NCBI GenBank assembly: GCA_021414145.1
Contig: JAIOOY010000068.1
Location: forward strand, 1-40,545
Length of the DNA: 40,545 nt
Reading direction: 5' to 3'
From: Methylophilales bacterium
GTDB taxonomy: Bacteria > Pseudomonadota > Gammaproteobacteria > Burkholderiales > Methylophilaceae
The notes beneath the pieces are model-generated. The model was not told the origin of the DNA, did not search any database, and was given only the letters and a program-made list of their open reading frames with translations. Shown here piece by piece: positions 8,598-17,702 of this stretch. Position 1 is the first letter of the stretch; each line of letters begins with the position of its first letter. A program made the translations under genes and the position numbers.

Positions 8598-9536
8598 ATG
8601 AAATTTGCTTTCCTATTTCCCGGTCAAGGTTCTCAATCCGTCGGCATGATGGCGGGTTTTGGCGATAATCCGGTCATCAAGCAAACCTTTGTTGAAGCCT
8701 CAGATGTCTTAGGTGTTGATTTCTGGGCAATGGCGACAGAACCCAATGACTTGCTCAATTTAACGCAACACACACAACCCCTGATGCTCACAGCAGGTGT
8801 GGCGACTGCTCGTGCCTATGTTGAAACTGGTGGCGCAAAGCCGAGCATATTGGCTGGCCACAGTTTGGGAGAATATTCTGCTTTGGTTGCAGCCTGTGCA
8901 TTAACTTTTGCCGACGCACTACCTTTGGTGAAATATCGCGCAGAAGTGATGCAAAATGCCGTACCTGAAGGTGAGGGCGCGATGGCGGCGATTTTGGGTC
9001 TAGACGACGACATGGTTCGCGCCGTGTGTCTTGAGGCCGCGCAGAGTGAAGTGCTGGAGGCTGTGAATTTTAACTCTCCGGGCCAAGTAGTCATCGCAGG
9101 CCATGCGACAGCGGTTGAGCGTGGCATGGCTTTAGCCAAAGAAAAGGGCGCAAAACGCGCACTGCCATTGCCTGTTAGCGTACCTTCGCATTGTGCGCTG
9201 ATGAAGCCGGCAGCAGAAAAGCTAAAAAGATATTTAGAGAACGTTATTGTGAAGCAACCGCAAATTCCTGTATTGCACAATGCAGACGTGATGAGCTACA
9301 ACGATGCGACGCAGATCAAAGATGCGCTGGTGCGCCAGCTCTACAGCCCGGTGCGCTGGGTGGAGACGATACATAAAATAGCCGCCGATGGTATCAATCA
9401 AGCCGCTGAATGCGGTCCGGGTAGAGTGCTGACGGGTTTGAACAAGCGCATCGTGGCGGAGATGAGTTGCGTCGCCATTACCAGTCTTGACTCACTGAAT
9501 GAAGCCAAAACAATTTTAGGAGAACACCATGCTTGA
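8598..9536 (+). CDS. fabD: Malonyl-CoA:ACP transacylase FabD
   Basis: FabD loads malonyl groups from CoA onto ACP for chain elongation. It has 312 residues, the usual length. FAFLFPGQGSQSVGM marks the N-terminus. The nucleophile is Ser89 in AGHSLGEYSAL and the partner histidine is His198 in VSVPSHCALM. EAVNFNSPGQVVIAG and the C-terminal ECGPGRVLTGLNKRI fit the family. The gene ends eight bases inside fabG, so the two are tightly coupled. Confidence 0.96.
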   Translation: MKFAFLFPGQGSQSVGMMAGFGDNPVIKQTFVEASDVLGVDFWAMATEPNDLLNLTQHTQPLMLTAGVATARAYVETGGAKPSILAGHSLGEYSALVAACALTFADALPLVKYRAEVMQNAVPEGEGAMAAILGLDDDMVRAVCLEAAQSEVLEAVNFNSPGQVVIAGHATAVERGMALAKEKGAKRALPLPVSVPSHCALMKPAAEKLKRYLENVIVKQPQIPVLHNADVMSYNDATQIKDALVRQLYSPVRWVETIHKIAADGINQAAECGPGRVLTGLNKRIVAEMSCVAITSLDSLNEAKTILGEHHA

Positions 9537-10272
9537 TGGACAAGTAGCCTTGGTCACCGGAGCCAGTCGCGGCATAGGTGCGGCAGTGGCGTTAGAATTG
9601 GGGAAGCAGGGTGCCACTGTGATCGGCACAGCCACCACGACAAATGGTGCAGAGCAAATCGGCGCAGCATTGAAGCAAGCAAGCGTAAAGGGTACGGGCA
9701 TGGCGCTAGACGTGAATGATGCCGCGCAGATAGAAGCTACGCTCAAGATCATTGCTGAACAGTTCGGCTCGATTGCGATTCTGGTCAATAACGCAGGAAT
9801 CACGCGCGACATGCTACTGATGCGCATGTCAGAAGACGAGTGGGATAGCGTGCTGGACACCAACCTCAAGTCAGTATTTCGCATGTCGCAAGCCGTGTTG
9901 CGACCAATGATGAAGGCGCGCTACGGACGAATCATCAGTGTTTCGTCGGTGGTCGGCCACATGGGCAACGCGGGCCAGGTCAATTATGCAGCGGCCAAAG
10001 CGGGGATGACCGGATTTTCCAAGTCGCTGGCACGTGAAGTTGGAAGTCGTAATATCACTGTCAATTGTGTCGCGCCGGGATTTATTGATACTGACATGAC
10101 GCGTGCCTTGTCCGAAGAGCAGCGCAATGGTTTGCTGCAACACATTCCGTTAGGACGTTTGGGTGCAGTGGAAGATATTGCCGCTGCGGTGGCATTTTTA
10201 GCTTCACCTAATGCTGGATACATTTCTGGCGAAACACTACATGTCAATGGCGGTATGTACATGGCGGGCTAG
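9529..10272 (+). CDS. fabG: 3-oxoacyl-ACP reductase FabG
   Basis: FabG uses NADPH to reduce beta-ketoacyl-ACP. It is a short-chain dehydrogenase of 247 residues with the cofactor loop TGASRGIG (residues 10-17), the NNAG motif near 87-90, and the catalytic Ser140, Tyr153 and Lys157 (YAAAK). The C-terminal SGETLHVNGGMYMA is typical. The start is fixed by AGGAG seven bases upstream and overlaps fabD. An 80-base gap with a separate promoter separates it from acpP. Confidence 0.95.
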   Translation: MLDGQVALVTGASRGIGAAVALELGKQGATVIGTATTTNGAEQIGAALKQASVKGTGMALDVNDAAQIEATLKIIAEQFGSIAILVNNAGITRDMLLMRMSEDEWDSVLDTNLKSVFRMSQAVLRPMMKARYGRIISVSSVVGHMGNAGQVNYAAAKAGMTGFSKSLAREVGSRNITVNCVAPGFIDTDMTRALSEEQRNGLLQHIPLGRLGAVEDIAAAVAFLASPNAGYISGETLHVNGGMYMAG

Positions 10273-10281
10273 AAGCTGTTT

Positions 10282-10310
10282 TTGAAATTGACTGGAGTTT
10301 TAGGTAGAAT
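10282..10310 (+). promoter_or_regulatory. Sigma-70 promoter for acpP
   Basis: TTGAAA (10282-10287) and TAGAAT (10305-10310) are 17 bases apart, in the gap between fabG and acpP. A dedicated acpP promoter fits the high ACP demand known in other proteobacteria. The AAGGGG sequence near 10340 then serves as the ribosome binding site. Confidence 0.6.
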
Positions 10311-10352
10311 AGCGCCAGTTTTTTGCTACACAATCAACCAAGGGGTAATTAG

Positions 10353-10589
10353 ATGTCTGACATCGAACAACGCGTTAAAAAAATCGTCGCCGAGCAACTG
10401 GGCGCAAATGAAGCCGACGTTAAAAACGAATCTTCTTTCGTGGATGACTTAGGTGCTGACTCACTTGACACAGTCGAGCTGGTAATGGCGCTGGAAGAGG
10501 AGTTCGAGTGTGAAATTCCTGACGAAGAAGCCGAAAAAATTACCACCGTGCAACAAGCGATTGACTACGTCAACGCACATCCAAAATAA
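10353..10589 (+). CDS. acpP: Acyl carrier protein
   Basis: ACP carries the growing acyl chain on a 4'-phosphopantetheine arm. The 78-residue acidic protein has the standard attachment site, Ser37 in [18 protein letters not shown], and the usual four-helix outline with [25 protein letters not shown] good ribosome binding site (AAGGGG) lies about eight bases upstream. The gene has its own likely promoter and is followed 32 bases later by fabF. Confidence 0.97.
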   Translation: MSDIEQRVKKIVAEQLGANEADVKNESSFVDDLGADSLDTVELVMALEEEFECEIPDEEAEKITTVQQAIDYVNAHPK

Positions 10590-10621
10590 GCTTATCTTAG
10601 ACCTTTCTTTCTGGAGCTACC

Positions 10622-11860
10622 TTGTCTAAACGTAGGGTCGTCATCACTGGCCTCGGTATTGTCTCGCCAGTAGGTATAGGCGTAGAAAATGCCTGGAGCA
10701 ATATTGTTGCGGGCCGCTCTGGCATCACGCGCATTACCAAATTTGACCCTTCTGCCTTTGCCTCGCAAGTTGCGGGAGAGGTTAGAGACTTTGAAGTGAC
10801 GCAATATTTGTCGCCCAAAGAGGCGCGCCGTATGGATGCTTTCATCCAGTTTGGTATGGTGGCAGGCATGGAAGCGGTAAAAGATGCGGGTTTAGAGGTC
10901 ACCGAACAAAATGCCGAGCGTATAGGAGTCTCTATCGGTGCTGGGATAGGTGGCTTGCAGCTGATTGAAGACACAGACAAAGTCTATATAGAAAGCGGCC
11001 CTCGTAAGATTACGCCATTTTTTATTCCTGGCACCATCATCAACATGATTTCCGGCAACTTATCCATCATGTATGGTTTCAAAGGCCCTAACATTGCCAT
11101 TGTCACCGCTTGCACTACCGCCACCCACTGTATAGGCGATGCCGCACGTTTGATTGAATACGGCGATGCTGACGTGATGGTAGCTGGCGGTGCTGAGGCT
11201 GCCATTACGCCATTGAGCGTCGGGGGTTTTGCCTCAGCCAGAGCACTTTCTACTCGCAACGACGATCCTGCCACAGCTAGTCGCCCTTGGGATAGCGAGC
11301 GTGATGGCTTTGTGATTGGCGAAGGTGCAGGGGTGGTGGTGTTAGAGGAGTATGAGCACGCCAAAGCGCGCGGAGCCAAGATTTACGCTGAAATTGCGGG
11401 TTTTGGCATGAGTGCTGATGCCTACCACATGACTTCTCCTAGCGAGAGCGGCGAGGGTGCTGCACGCTGCATGCGTAACGCTTTGAAGAACGCAGGTATT
11501 AACGCCGAAGAGGTGGATTACGTCAATGCTCACGGCACTTCTACGCCAGCCGGAGACTTGGCGGAAACACAGGCAGCCAAAGGTTATTTTGGGCATCATG
11601 TGAAAAAGCTTGCTATGAGCTCTACTAAGTCTATGACCGGCCACTTGTTAGGTGCCGCGGGAGGCGTAGAGGCGGTTTTTTCAGCCTTGGCGATACGCGA
11701 TCAAGTAGCACCGCCCACCATTAATATCTTCAACCCGGATCCACTGTGTGATCTGGATTATGTAGCCAATGAAGCGCGTCGCATGAAAATCAATGTTGCC
11801 ATTTCAAACTCCTTTGGTTTTGGTGGCACTAACGGCACTTTGGTATTCCGCAAAATTTAG
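10622..11860 (+). CDS. fabF: Beta-ketoacyl-ACP synthase II FabF (TTG start)
   Basis: FabF elongates acyl-ACP using malonyl-ACP. The 412 residues carry Cys164 in [10 protein letters not shown], His304 in [12 protein letters not shown] and His341 in [13 protein letters not shown], one position later than the E. coli numbering. The start is a TTG at 10622, supported by GGAG (10613-10616) and by the family N-terminus [15 protein letters not shown] beginning there; no ATG lies near. The gene ends the fatty-acid block, with 327 bases before pabC. Confidence 0.95.
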   Translation: MSKRRVVITGLGIVSPVGIGVENAWSNIVAGRSGITRITKFDPSAFASQVAGEVRDFEVTQYLSPKEARRMDAFIQFGMVAGMEAVKDAGLEVTEQNAERIGVSIGAGIGGLQLIEDTDKVYIESGPRKITPFFIPGTIINMISGNLSIMYGFKGPNIAIVTACTTATHCIGDAARLIEYGDADVMVAGGAEAAITPLSVGGFASARALSTRNDDPATASRPWDSERDGFVIGEGAGVVVLEEYEHAKARGAKIYAEIAGFGMSADAYHMTSPSESGEGAARCMRNALKNAGINAEEVDYVNAHGTSTPAGDLAETQAAKGYFGHHVKKLAMSSTKSMTGHLLGAAGGVEAVFSALAIRDQVAPPTINIFNPDPLCDLDYVANEARRMKINVAISNSFGFGGTNGTLVFRKI

Positions 11861-12187
11861 AAATAACAGTTGATTTTTTCTTAAAAATGCGCTGAGGGCA
11901 TGCAGTTTGTACACACCTTGGGGGCATTTCTTGCATGGTCACGGGATTAGCTAATCTTTTCTTACCTTTTCATACTAAAAATTTATCAACCTATTGATTT
12001 ATATAGAAAGTTAATTGTTGCATAAAAATTAACAAAATCGCTGAGGTCTAATCTCCACGCCCTGTTAGGGTCTGCTTTTTGCATTCATCCACAATTTTAT
12101 CCACAGTTTTTGTGGATACCTTAAGTTCATTGAATTCCTCAAAATTTCCATTAAGGAAATAGACGTAACCGAATACAATAGAGGCCT
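11861..12187. other. 327-bp AT-rich gap between fabF and pabC
   Basis: No credible gene is present. The stretch around 11940-12050 is very AT-rich. A weak hairpin (CCCT/AGGG near 12060-12071, followed by a T-rich run) could be a poor fabF terminator. Downstream lies the DnaA-box cluster. A 6-bp dyad, ATTTCC and GGAAAT separated by five bases (12144-12160), lies just before pabC. Confidence 0.6.
12085..12119. promoter_or_regulatory. Cluster of three DnaA-box-like 9-mers
   Basis: TTATCCACA (12097-12105) is a perfect match to the classical DnaA box. TCATCCACA (12085-12093) and GTATCCACA (minus strand, 12119-12111) differ from it at one position each. The perfect box and the reverse box form an 8-bp inverted repeat around GTTTT. 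The location upstream of pabC-mltG-tmk-holB suggests DnaA titration or transcription control. An origin is unlikely because a dif site is 5.6 kb away. Confidence 0.6.
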
Positions 12188-13033
12188 ATGTTACAGAGCC
12201 AAACCTACCTTGTTAACGGACGTTTTGAGGGTGCCCTGACACCTTTTGACCGCGGTTTCGCCTATGGCGATGGCGTGTTCCGCACCTTGGTTGTGCAGTT
12301 TGGTGCACCTCATTGTTGGCTGCACCACTATCGTAAGCTAGAAGAAGATTGCAACGCGTTAAGTATCGTCTGCCCGGCGCAGGAAACTTTGCGTGGTGAT
12401 ATTGCCAGCTTGGTGCACGAGACCGATGACCATGTGCAGGCGATTATCAAAATCATTATCACGCGTGGTGAGAGCGCTAGAGGTTATGCCTTGCCGCCAC
12501 TGGCACAACCCACACGCATCGTTGCTAAAATACCAATGCCGCAATATCCTGAAGCCAACTTTGATCAAGGTATTACGCTGCATTTGTGTCAGACGCGCCT
12601 AGCGCGGCAACCCAAACTGGCTGGTGTAAAGCATCTCAATCGCTTGGAAAACGTGTTGGCGCGTATGGAGTGGGTAGATCCGCATATTGCCGATGGCTTG
12701 ATGCTGGATGAGGGTGGTGACGTGATTGAGTGCATCAGTGGCAATGTGTTTGCCCGATTTGGCGATCAACTGACAACGCCGGATTTAAGCAAGTGTGGGG
12801 TCGCAGGCGTGACGCGCGCGCGCATTATGGGATTGGCTCCTATCCTAGGGTACGATTTGGAAGTACGCAATCTTCGATTATCAGAACTCATGGATGCCGA
12901 TGAAGTCATCGTTTGCAACAGCCTCTACGGCGCATGGCAAGTGCGGCATCTAGCCAATCATACGTGGCAACCAGGCGTATTGGCAGCTAAATTAAGAGAG
13001 CGTTTGCGCCAAGATGACACGGTTTCTGCTTAA
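12188..13033 (+). CDS. pabC: Aminodeoxychorismate lyase PabC
   Basis: PabC is a PLP enzyme that cleaves 4-amino-4-deoxychorismate to 4-aminobenzoate and pyruvate for folate synthesis. The 281-residue fold-type IV protein starts with NGRFEGALTPFDRGFAYGDGVFRT. The PLP lysine is Lys148 in GVKHLNRLENVLARMEW, and ECISGNVFARFGDQLTTPDLSKCGVAG is the family's phosphate-binding region. GAGG lies five bases before the ATG. Branched-chain aminotransferase and D-amino acid transaminase share the fold, but the placement before mltG-tmk-holB, as in E. coli, supports PabC. The end overlaps mltG by 20 bases. Confidence 0.9.
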   Translation: MLQSQTYLVNGRFEGALTPFDRGFAYGDGVFRTLVVQFGAPHCWLHHYRKLEEDCNALSIVCPAQETLRGDIASLVHETDDHVQAIIKIIITRGESARGYALPPLAQPTRIVAKIPMPQYPEANFDQGITLHLCQTRLARQPKLAGVKHLNRLENVLARMEWVDPHIADGLMLDEGGDVIECISGNVFARFGDQLTTPDLSKCGVAGVTRARIMGLAPILGYDLEVRNLRLSELMDADEVIVCNSLYGAWQVRHLANHTWQPGVLAAKLRERLRQDDTVSA

Positions 13034-14018
13034 GCTCATATTTTTGGCCATATTCATGGGGGCGGGAGCTGCCGCATGGTTATGGCATTTCACTTGGACT
13101 CCAATCAAATTTGAGGAATCGCCGCACACTTTGGTGGTGAAATCCGGCAGCAATGTACGTTCGGTAGCGCATCAATTAGTGACGGAAAATGTATTAAGTG
13201 AACCGTGGAGTTTCTTTTTGATGGCGCGACTATCTGGGCGCGCTTCAGAACTCAAGGCGGGTAACTACGTGCTGAATTCTGGCATGACCCCTTACAATAT
13301 GTTTGAAGCCATGACCAACGGCAGCGATTCCACGCAATCAGGCATTACTTTCATCGAGGGCTGGACGTTCCACGAGATGCGCGAAGAAATTAATCGCACA
13401 GAAGGCATAGAACACGTGAGCATGGCTATGACGGATGCTGAAATTCTTAGTCGCATTGGATCAACTGAAAAACACCCTGAAGGTTTGTTTTTCCCTGACA
13501 CCTATTACTTTTCAGAAAGCATCAGTGATATTGATATTCTGCAACGCGCTTACCAAGCCATGCAACGCAAACTAGCGGAAGCATGGGAAGTGCGAGCTGA
13601 TAATTTACCCTATGCCAATCCCTATCAAGCACTGATTATGGCCTCTATCGTCGAAAAAGAGACCGGCAAGGGGTCCGAGCGCCCTATGATTGCAAAAGTG
13701 TTCTTAAACCGCCTTAAAATTGGTATGCGCCTGCAAACAGATCCCACTGTCATCTACGGAATGGGTGAGCATTTCAAGGGGAATATCCGCAAGCAAGATT
13801 TACTTAAAGACACGCCCTATAACACCTATACGCGGGATGGCCTACCACCCACACCTATCGCTATGCCGGGCTTGGCTGCGATTGAAGCGGCGTTACACCC
13901 TAACAACACAGCAAATTATCTTTATTTTGTAGGTAAGGGCGACGGCAGCCATGCCTTTTCCTCCACTTTAGAAGAGCACAATCGCGCCGTGGTGCGCTAT
14001 CAGCTGGTGAAACGCTAA
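13014..14018 (+). CDS. mltG: Endolytic murein transglycosylase MltG
   Basis: MltG (YceG) cuts nascent glycan strands and sets peptidoglycan chain length. It is anchored by one N-terminal membrane segment (about residues 4-24, [20 protein letters not shown]), with the rest in the periplasm. A LysM-like part ([18 protein letters not shown]) precedes the catalytic domain. The likely catalytic glutamate is Glu214 in [11 protein letters not shown], followed by [21 protein letters not shown] and [16 protein letters not shown]. The 334-residue length is usual. The start lies inside the end of pabC and the stop overlaps the tmk start, so translation is coupled on both sides. Confidence 0.94.
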   Translation: MTRFLLKLIFLAIFMGAGAAAWLWHFTWTPIKFEESPHTLVVKSGSNVRSVAHQLVTENVLSEPWSFFLMARLSGRASELKAGNYVLNSGMTPYNMFEAMTNGSDSTQSGITFIEGWTFHEMREEINRTEGIEHVSMAMTDAEILSRIGSTEKHPEGLFFPDTYYFSESISDIDILQRAYQAMQRKLAEAWEVRADNLPYANPYQALIMASIVEKETGKGSERPMIAKVFLNRLKIGMRLQTDPTVIYGMGEHFKGNIRKQDLLKDTPYNTYTRDGLPPTPIAMPGLAAIEAALHPNNTANYLYFVGKGDGSHAFSSTLEEHNRAVVRYQLVKR

Positions 14019-14623
14019 TGACCGGAAAACTCATCACTCTGGAAGGCGTGGATGGCGCCGGTAAAAGCACCCATATTCCGCTAATTGCCGATTTGCTTCG
14101 CGCCAAAAACGTAGAGGTCATATTGACGCGTGAGCCAGGTGGTACAGCCTTGGGTGAGAAACTGCGCGAATTGTTGCTGCACGAAACCATGAGCGCAGAT
14201 ACCGAAACTTTGCTGATGTTTGCCGCGCGGCGCGAGCATATAGAACAAGTGATACAGCCCGCGTTGACCCGAGGCGCTTGGGTGCTGTCAGACAGATTCA
14301 CCGATGCAAGTTTTGCCTATCAACATGGCGGGCGTGGAGTTGCGGCGGAAAAGTTACGTAGTTTAGAAACTTGGGTTCAAGGCGCGTTGCAGCCGGATTT
14401 GACAGTGTTATTCGACTTACCGGTTGAGATTAGCTGCCAAAGACTAGCAGGGGCGCGCGATCCAGATCGTTTCGAACAAGAAAATACCGCATTTTTCCAG
14501 CGTATTCGTGACGCTTATCTAGAAAGAGCGGCTAAATTTCCACAGCGTTTTCGCGTAATTGACGCGAATAGAAGTGTGAGTAAAATTCAAGACGAACTTA
14601 AACAAATAATATCAATGCTATGA
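14018..14623 (+). CDS. tmk: Thymidylate kinase
   Basis: Tmk phosphorylates dTMP to dTDP, an essential step in dTTP supply. The 201-residue protein has the P-loop [13 protein letters not shown] (residues 6-18), the TREPGGT segment near 37-43 and the DR motif in [19 protein letters not shown] (Asp92-Arg93). The LID region with [11 protein letters not shown] fits the E. coli-type enzyme. Its ATG overlaps the mltG stop, and its stop overlaps holB by four bases. The pairing with holB places dTTP synthesis and replication in one transcript. Confidence 0.96.
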   Translation: MTGKLITLEGVDGAGKSTHIPLIADLLRAKNVEVILTREPGGTALGEKLRELLLHETMSADTETLLMFAARREHIEQVIQPALTRGAWVLSDRFTDASFAYQHGGRGVAAEKLRSLETWVQGALQPDLTVLFDLPVEISCQRLAGARDPDRFEQENTAFFQRIRDAYLERAAKFPQRFRVIDANRSVSKIQDELKQIISML

Positions 14624-15642
14624 ATATAAATGAATTATATCCATGGAACTTTGATGCGTGGCAACGTATAGCCACCATGAAGTCGCGTTTCCCACACGCC
14701 GTGTTGCTGCATGGTCGTGCTGGTATCGGCAAGATTGCGTTTGCCGAGAGCTTGGCCGCAAGTTTGCTCTGCGAAGCGCCACGGGTGGATGGTTTGGCTT
14801 GTGGCCAGTGCTTGAGTTGCGGCTGGTTAGCTCAGGGCAACCATCCAGATTTTCGCGAGATTACGCCGGGAGATAAAGAAGACAAAGGCAGCAAGATGGA
14901 GGAGGGTGATGAGGCCGTAGAGCCCGGCGGCAAAGCCAAAAAAAGCCATATCGTAGTGGATCAAATTCGCGCTTTAAGCGAGATGGTGGGCTTGAGTTCA
15001 CATCGTCAAGGCTCACGCATCGTATTGTTGCATCCGGCAGAAACACTTAATCTGGCGGCTGCTAACGCACTATTGAAAATGCTTGAAGAGCCACCACCAG
15101 ATACTATTTTCATTCTTGTCAGCCATCAATCGCAAAGGCTGCTGCCAACCATACGTAGCCGTTGTCATAAGATCGCTATGAAAATGCCGACAATAGAGGA
15201 AGCAAGGAACTGGCTAACCGAGCAGGGCATTAAAGATGCCAGCTATTGCTTGGCACAGGCGGGAGGCTCACCATTATTGGCTTTGGAAGCTAATGATGCT
15301 ATCGCGCAAGCCGATGCTGAGGTGTTTACGCGTGAATTGATTAAAGCCGACAAGGCGGACGTTTTTGCTGCTAGCGCGCACTGGGGGAAAGCAGGCCTGT
15401 TGACTGCGGTGAACTTGTTGCAAAAGTGGATTTACGACGTGCTGAGCGCAAGACTCTATGGAATAGTGAGATATTATCCACAACAAGTCAAAGTGTTAAA
15501 GGATATTTCTCAACAAATAGATGTACGCAGACTGCTGGACTTTCAGCGTGACTTAAACGAGGCGCGCGGGCAAGCAAGCCATCCACTGAATGCAGAATTG
15601 CAATTAGAAGCGTTGATGCTCAAATACACACAACTATTCTAA
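14620..15642 (+). CDS. holB: DNA polymerase III delta-prime subunit HolB
   Basis: Delta-prime is part of the clamp loader. The 340-residue protein has the loop [18 protein letters not shown], where isoleucine replaces the usual Thr/Ser of Walker A, consistent with a subunit that does not hydrolyse ATP. A four-cysteine zinc module (CEAP, CGQCLSC; about residues 51-67) and the SRC motif in IRSRCHKI follow. Between them, residues 84-108 form a low-complexity charged insertion ([20 protein letters not shown]) absent from the E. coli protein. The ATGA overlap with tmk indicates coupled translation. In many relatives pilZ sits between holB and tatD; here it is missing, with only 16 bases in between. 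Confidence 0.92.
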   Translation: MNINELYPWNFDAWQRIATMKSRFPHAVLLHGRAGIGKIAFAESLAASLLCEAPRVDGLACGQCLSCGWLAQGNHPDFREITPGDKEDKGSKMEEGDEAVEPGGKAKKSHIVVDQIRALSEMVGLSSHRQGSRIVLLHPAETLNLAAANALLKMLEEPPPDTIFILVSHQSQRLLPTIRSRCHKIAMKMPTIEEARNWLTEQGIKDASYCLAQAGGSPLLALEANDAIAQADAEVFTRELIKADKADVFAASAHWGKAGLLTAVNLLQKWIYDVLSARLYGIVRYYPQQVKVLKDISQQIDVRRLLDFQRDLNEARGQASHPLNAELQLEALMLKYTQLF

Positions 15643-15667
15643 AGATGTTTATATAAAGATGTTTATA
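15640..15667 (+). repeat. 14-bp perfect tandem duplication at the tatD start
   Basis: TAAAGATGTTTATA occurs twice head to tail (15640-15653, 15654-15667). The first copy contains the holB stop codon and an extra ATG at 15645 that encodes only Met-Phe-Ile before TAA. The second copy contains the real tatD ATG at 15659. Confidence 0.9.
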
Positions 15668-16429
15668 GATTCTCACTGCCATCTGGATTTTCCCGAGCTC
15701 TCCGCCAACATTGAAGATGTGCTGGCTGCCATGAAAGCCAACGATGTAGCTTATGGTTTGTGTATCAGCGTCACCTTGCCTGACTTTCCTCGCGTATTGG
15801 CCGTGGCTGAAGCCCACGACAACCTGTTTGCGACAGTAGGCGTGCATCCTGATTACGAGGACGAAGTTGAACCCAGCGTGGATGATTTGGTACGTTTAGC
15901 CGCGCACCCCAAAGTGGTAGGCATAGGTGAAACGGGGTTGGATTATTACCGATTAACAGGTAACTTGGAGTGGCAGCGCGCACGATTCCGAACTCATATT
16001 AGAGCTGCGATTGAAACCTCTAAGCCTTTGATCATTCATACTAGAAGCGCGGCAGAAGACACGATTAAAATTATGCGGGAAGAGGGCGCAACGAGTGGGG
16101 TAATGCATTGCTTTACTGAAAGTTGGGAGGTCGCGCAGCAGGCGATCGACCTAGGATTTTACATCTCCCTTTCCGGCATCGTTACCTTTAAAAACGCCTT
16201 GGCATTAAAAGAGGTTGCACAGAAAATACCGCTAGAACATATGCTTATAGAGACAGATTCACCTTATTTAGCGCCTGTGCCATATCGCGGTAAGCTTAAC
16301 CAGCCGGCCTACGTGAAGCATGTGGCGGAAGAGATCGCTAAACTGCGTGGAATTTCGGTCGAGGAAGTGGGGGAGGCCACAAGTGCCAACTTTTTCAATC
16401 TGTTTACCAAGGCCAAACCATGCAGCTGA
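15659..16429 (+). CDS. ycfH: TatD-family metal-dependent hydrolase (YcfH type)
   Basis: TatD-family enzymes are metal-dependent nucleases in the amidohydrolase superfamily. The 256 residues show the first metal site FIDSHCHLDFPE, GVHPDYEDE, the metal glutamate in VGIGETGLDYYR, PLIIHTRSAAEDT, GVMHCFTESWE, and LIETDSPYLAPVPYRGK near the end. The position after holB matches E. coli ycfH, so this symbol is preferred over tatD itself. The substrate in the cell is not known. The start lies in the second copy of a 14-bp tandem repeat, and the 3' end overlaps the next gene by ten bases. Confidence 0.92.
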   Translation: MFIDSHCHLDFPELSANIEDVLAAMKANDVAYGLCISVTLPDFPRVLAVAEAHDNLFATVGVHPDYEDEVEPSVDDLVRLAAHPKVVGIGETGLDYYRLTGNLEWQRARFRTHIRAAIETSKPLIIHTRSAAEDTIKIMREEGATSGVMHCFTESWEVAQQAIDLGFYISLSGIVTFKNALALKEVAQKIPLEHMLIETDSPYLAPVPYRGKLNQPAYVKHVAEEIAKLRGISVEEVGEATSANFFNLFTKAKPCS

Positions 16430-17184
16430 TCGTGCTTGGGGTTGGCTCCAGTGCTGGCACACCTGCCATTGCTTGCGATTGCGCCACCTGCACCTCGGGC
16501 AACCCACGTAATAAAAGAACACGCTGCTCGGTGGCCATAGAAAGCGACAGCGGCCAAACCATACTGATTGATACCGGCCCAGATTTACGTTTGCAGGCCT
16601 TGCGCGAGAAAATCCTCCGTGTAGATGCCGTACTTTATACCCATACCCATGCTGACCATCTCAACGGGATTGATGATCTGCGCGGTTTTTGCCAAAAGAA
16701 CAGAGTGCAGATCCCGCTGTATGGCAATGCCACCACCATAGAAAACATCAGTTCGCGTTTTGGCTATACCTTGCGCGAGCCAGGTGATCATTGGGATTTG
16801 CCGGTGTTGCGCGTGAACACCATAGACGCACCGTTTGAGGTGTGTGGTGAGCGGGTAACACCGATACCCATCATTCACGGTAGATTGCAGATTCTGGGTT
16901 TCCGCATACGCAACTTTGCCTATTTGACCGATGTATCCGAGATTCCCGAGGAATCGTTGGCATTGCTGCAAGGCCTGGATGTGCTGCTTCTTGATTGTCT
17001 GCGCCACAAACCACATCCGACTCACATCAGTGTGGAACAAAGCTTGTCCTATGCGCGTCAAATAGCCGCGAAGACCACCTATCTCATCCACATGACGCAT
17101 GATTTGGAATACGAAACCCTGCAAGCCTCTCTTCCGCAAGGTGTCCACGTGGGCTACGATGGGCTAAGGCTGACGCTAGCGTGA
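16420..17184 (+). CDS. PhnP-like metallo-beta-lactamase-fold hydrolase
   Basis: This 254-residue protein has the metallo-beta-lactamase fold with YTHTHADHLNGIDDLR (His75, His77, Asp79, His80), LIDTGPDLRLQAL and IIHGRLQILGFRI. The N-terminal ACDCATCTSGNPRNKRTRCS carries a cysteine cluster like the extra zinc site of PhnP, the phosphoribosyl cyclic phosphodiesterase of phosphonate use. No phn genes are nearby. In betaproteobacteria this type of gene often follows tatD, so the real substrate may be different. The last part (YLIHMTHDLEYETL) supplies a further metal histidine. It overlaps tatD and probably ends the long plus-strand operon. Confidence 0.85.
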   Translation: MQLIVLGVGSSAGTPAIACDCATCTSGNPRNKRTRCSVAIESDSGQTILIDTGPDLRLQALREKILRVDAVLYTHTHADHLNGIDDLRGFCQKNRVQIPLYGNATTIENISSRFGYTLREPGDHWDLPVLRVNTIDAPFEVCGERVTPIPIIHGRLQILGFRIRNFAYLTDVSEIPEESLALLQGLDVLLLDCLRHKPHPTHISVEQSLSYARQIAAKTTYLIHMTHDLEYETLQASLPQGVHVGYDGLRLTLA

Positions 17185-17233
17185 TACTGGCGGCAATGCG
17201 ATAATAGACACATTACGAATTAAGGAAATATTT

Positions 17234-17653
17234 ATGATGATGAAGCATTTAGTTGCGGGCGCATTAGTCGCCTCCCTTGTTTTAACAGGCTCTGTACAGG
17301 TTTTTGCTGACGAAGCTGTAAAGACGGTTAAGCAATCAAAGAAGAAATCTACTGGCAAGACCTATAGTGAGATCGAATTTATCAAGATGTTTAGCCACAA
17401 GAACCGTCAGCAGGTTTCTGCGGCTCTGGGTAAACCTGTAGAAATTGCGCAAGCCAGTAAGCCGTCAGACGCGGAGAGGTCTGTGGCCAGTATGGGTCAA
17501 AGTGTGGATCAGACCAAGGTGGATCACGTGGAGATGTGGTACTACAAGAATCTGGTACGTGCTGACGCTAAGCGCACCTATACCAAAACCGAACTGACGT
17601 TCGTCAACGACAATTGTCAGAACATCGCATACTTTAACGAAGCCAAGAAGTAA
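17234..17653 (+). CDS. Small exported protein with a BamE/SmpA-like look
   Basis: The first of three consecutive ATGs (17234) is preceded by AAGGAA six bases away. A signal peptide is evident (MMMKHLVAGALVASLVLTG, likely cut after VFA). No cysteine follows the cut site, so this is not a lipoprotein. The mature 110 or so residues begin with a lysine-rich stretch. They then read EIEFIKMFSHKNRQQVSAALGKPVEIAQ, VEMWYYKNLV and LTFVNDNCQNIAYF. This helix-then-strand pattern with a processing-type loop resembles BamE/SmpA-like modules, but I cannot assign the family with certainty. It stands alone, has its own terminator, and is the last plus-strand gene before dif. Confidence 0.75.
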   Translation: MMMKHLVAGALVASLVLTGSVQVFADEAVKTVKQSKKKSTGKTYSEIEFIKMFSHKNRQQVSAALGKPVEIAQASKPSDAERSVASMGQSVDQTKVDHVEMWYYKNLVRADAKRTYTKTELTFVNDNCQNIAYFNEAKK

Positions 17654-17668
17654 GAGTGGTGTGAACTG

Positions 17669-17692
17669 CGGGGCTATACGCCCCGTTGTTTT
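17669..17692 (+). terminator. Rho-independent terminator after the small exported protein gene
   Basis: Arms CGGGGC (17669-17674) and GCCCCG (17680-17685) flank a five-base loop and are followed by TTGTTTT. It lies 16 bases after the stop codon and ten bases before dif. Confidence 0.85.
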
Positions 17693-17702
17693 CCCATATA
17701 TA

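Noticed and set aside
11861-12187. Possible chromosomal origin (AT-rich region plus DnaA boxes)
   Set aside because: A clear dif site lies 5.6 kb away and no dnaA, dnaN, gyrB or parAB genes are nearby. A regulatory or titration role is more likely.
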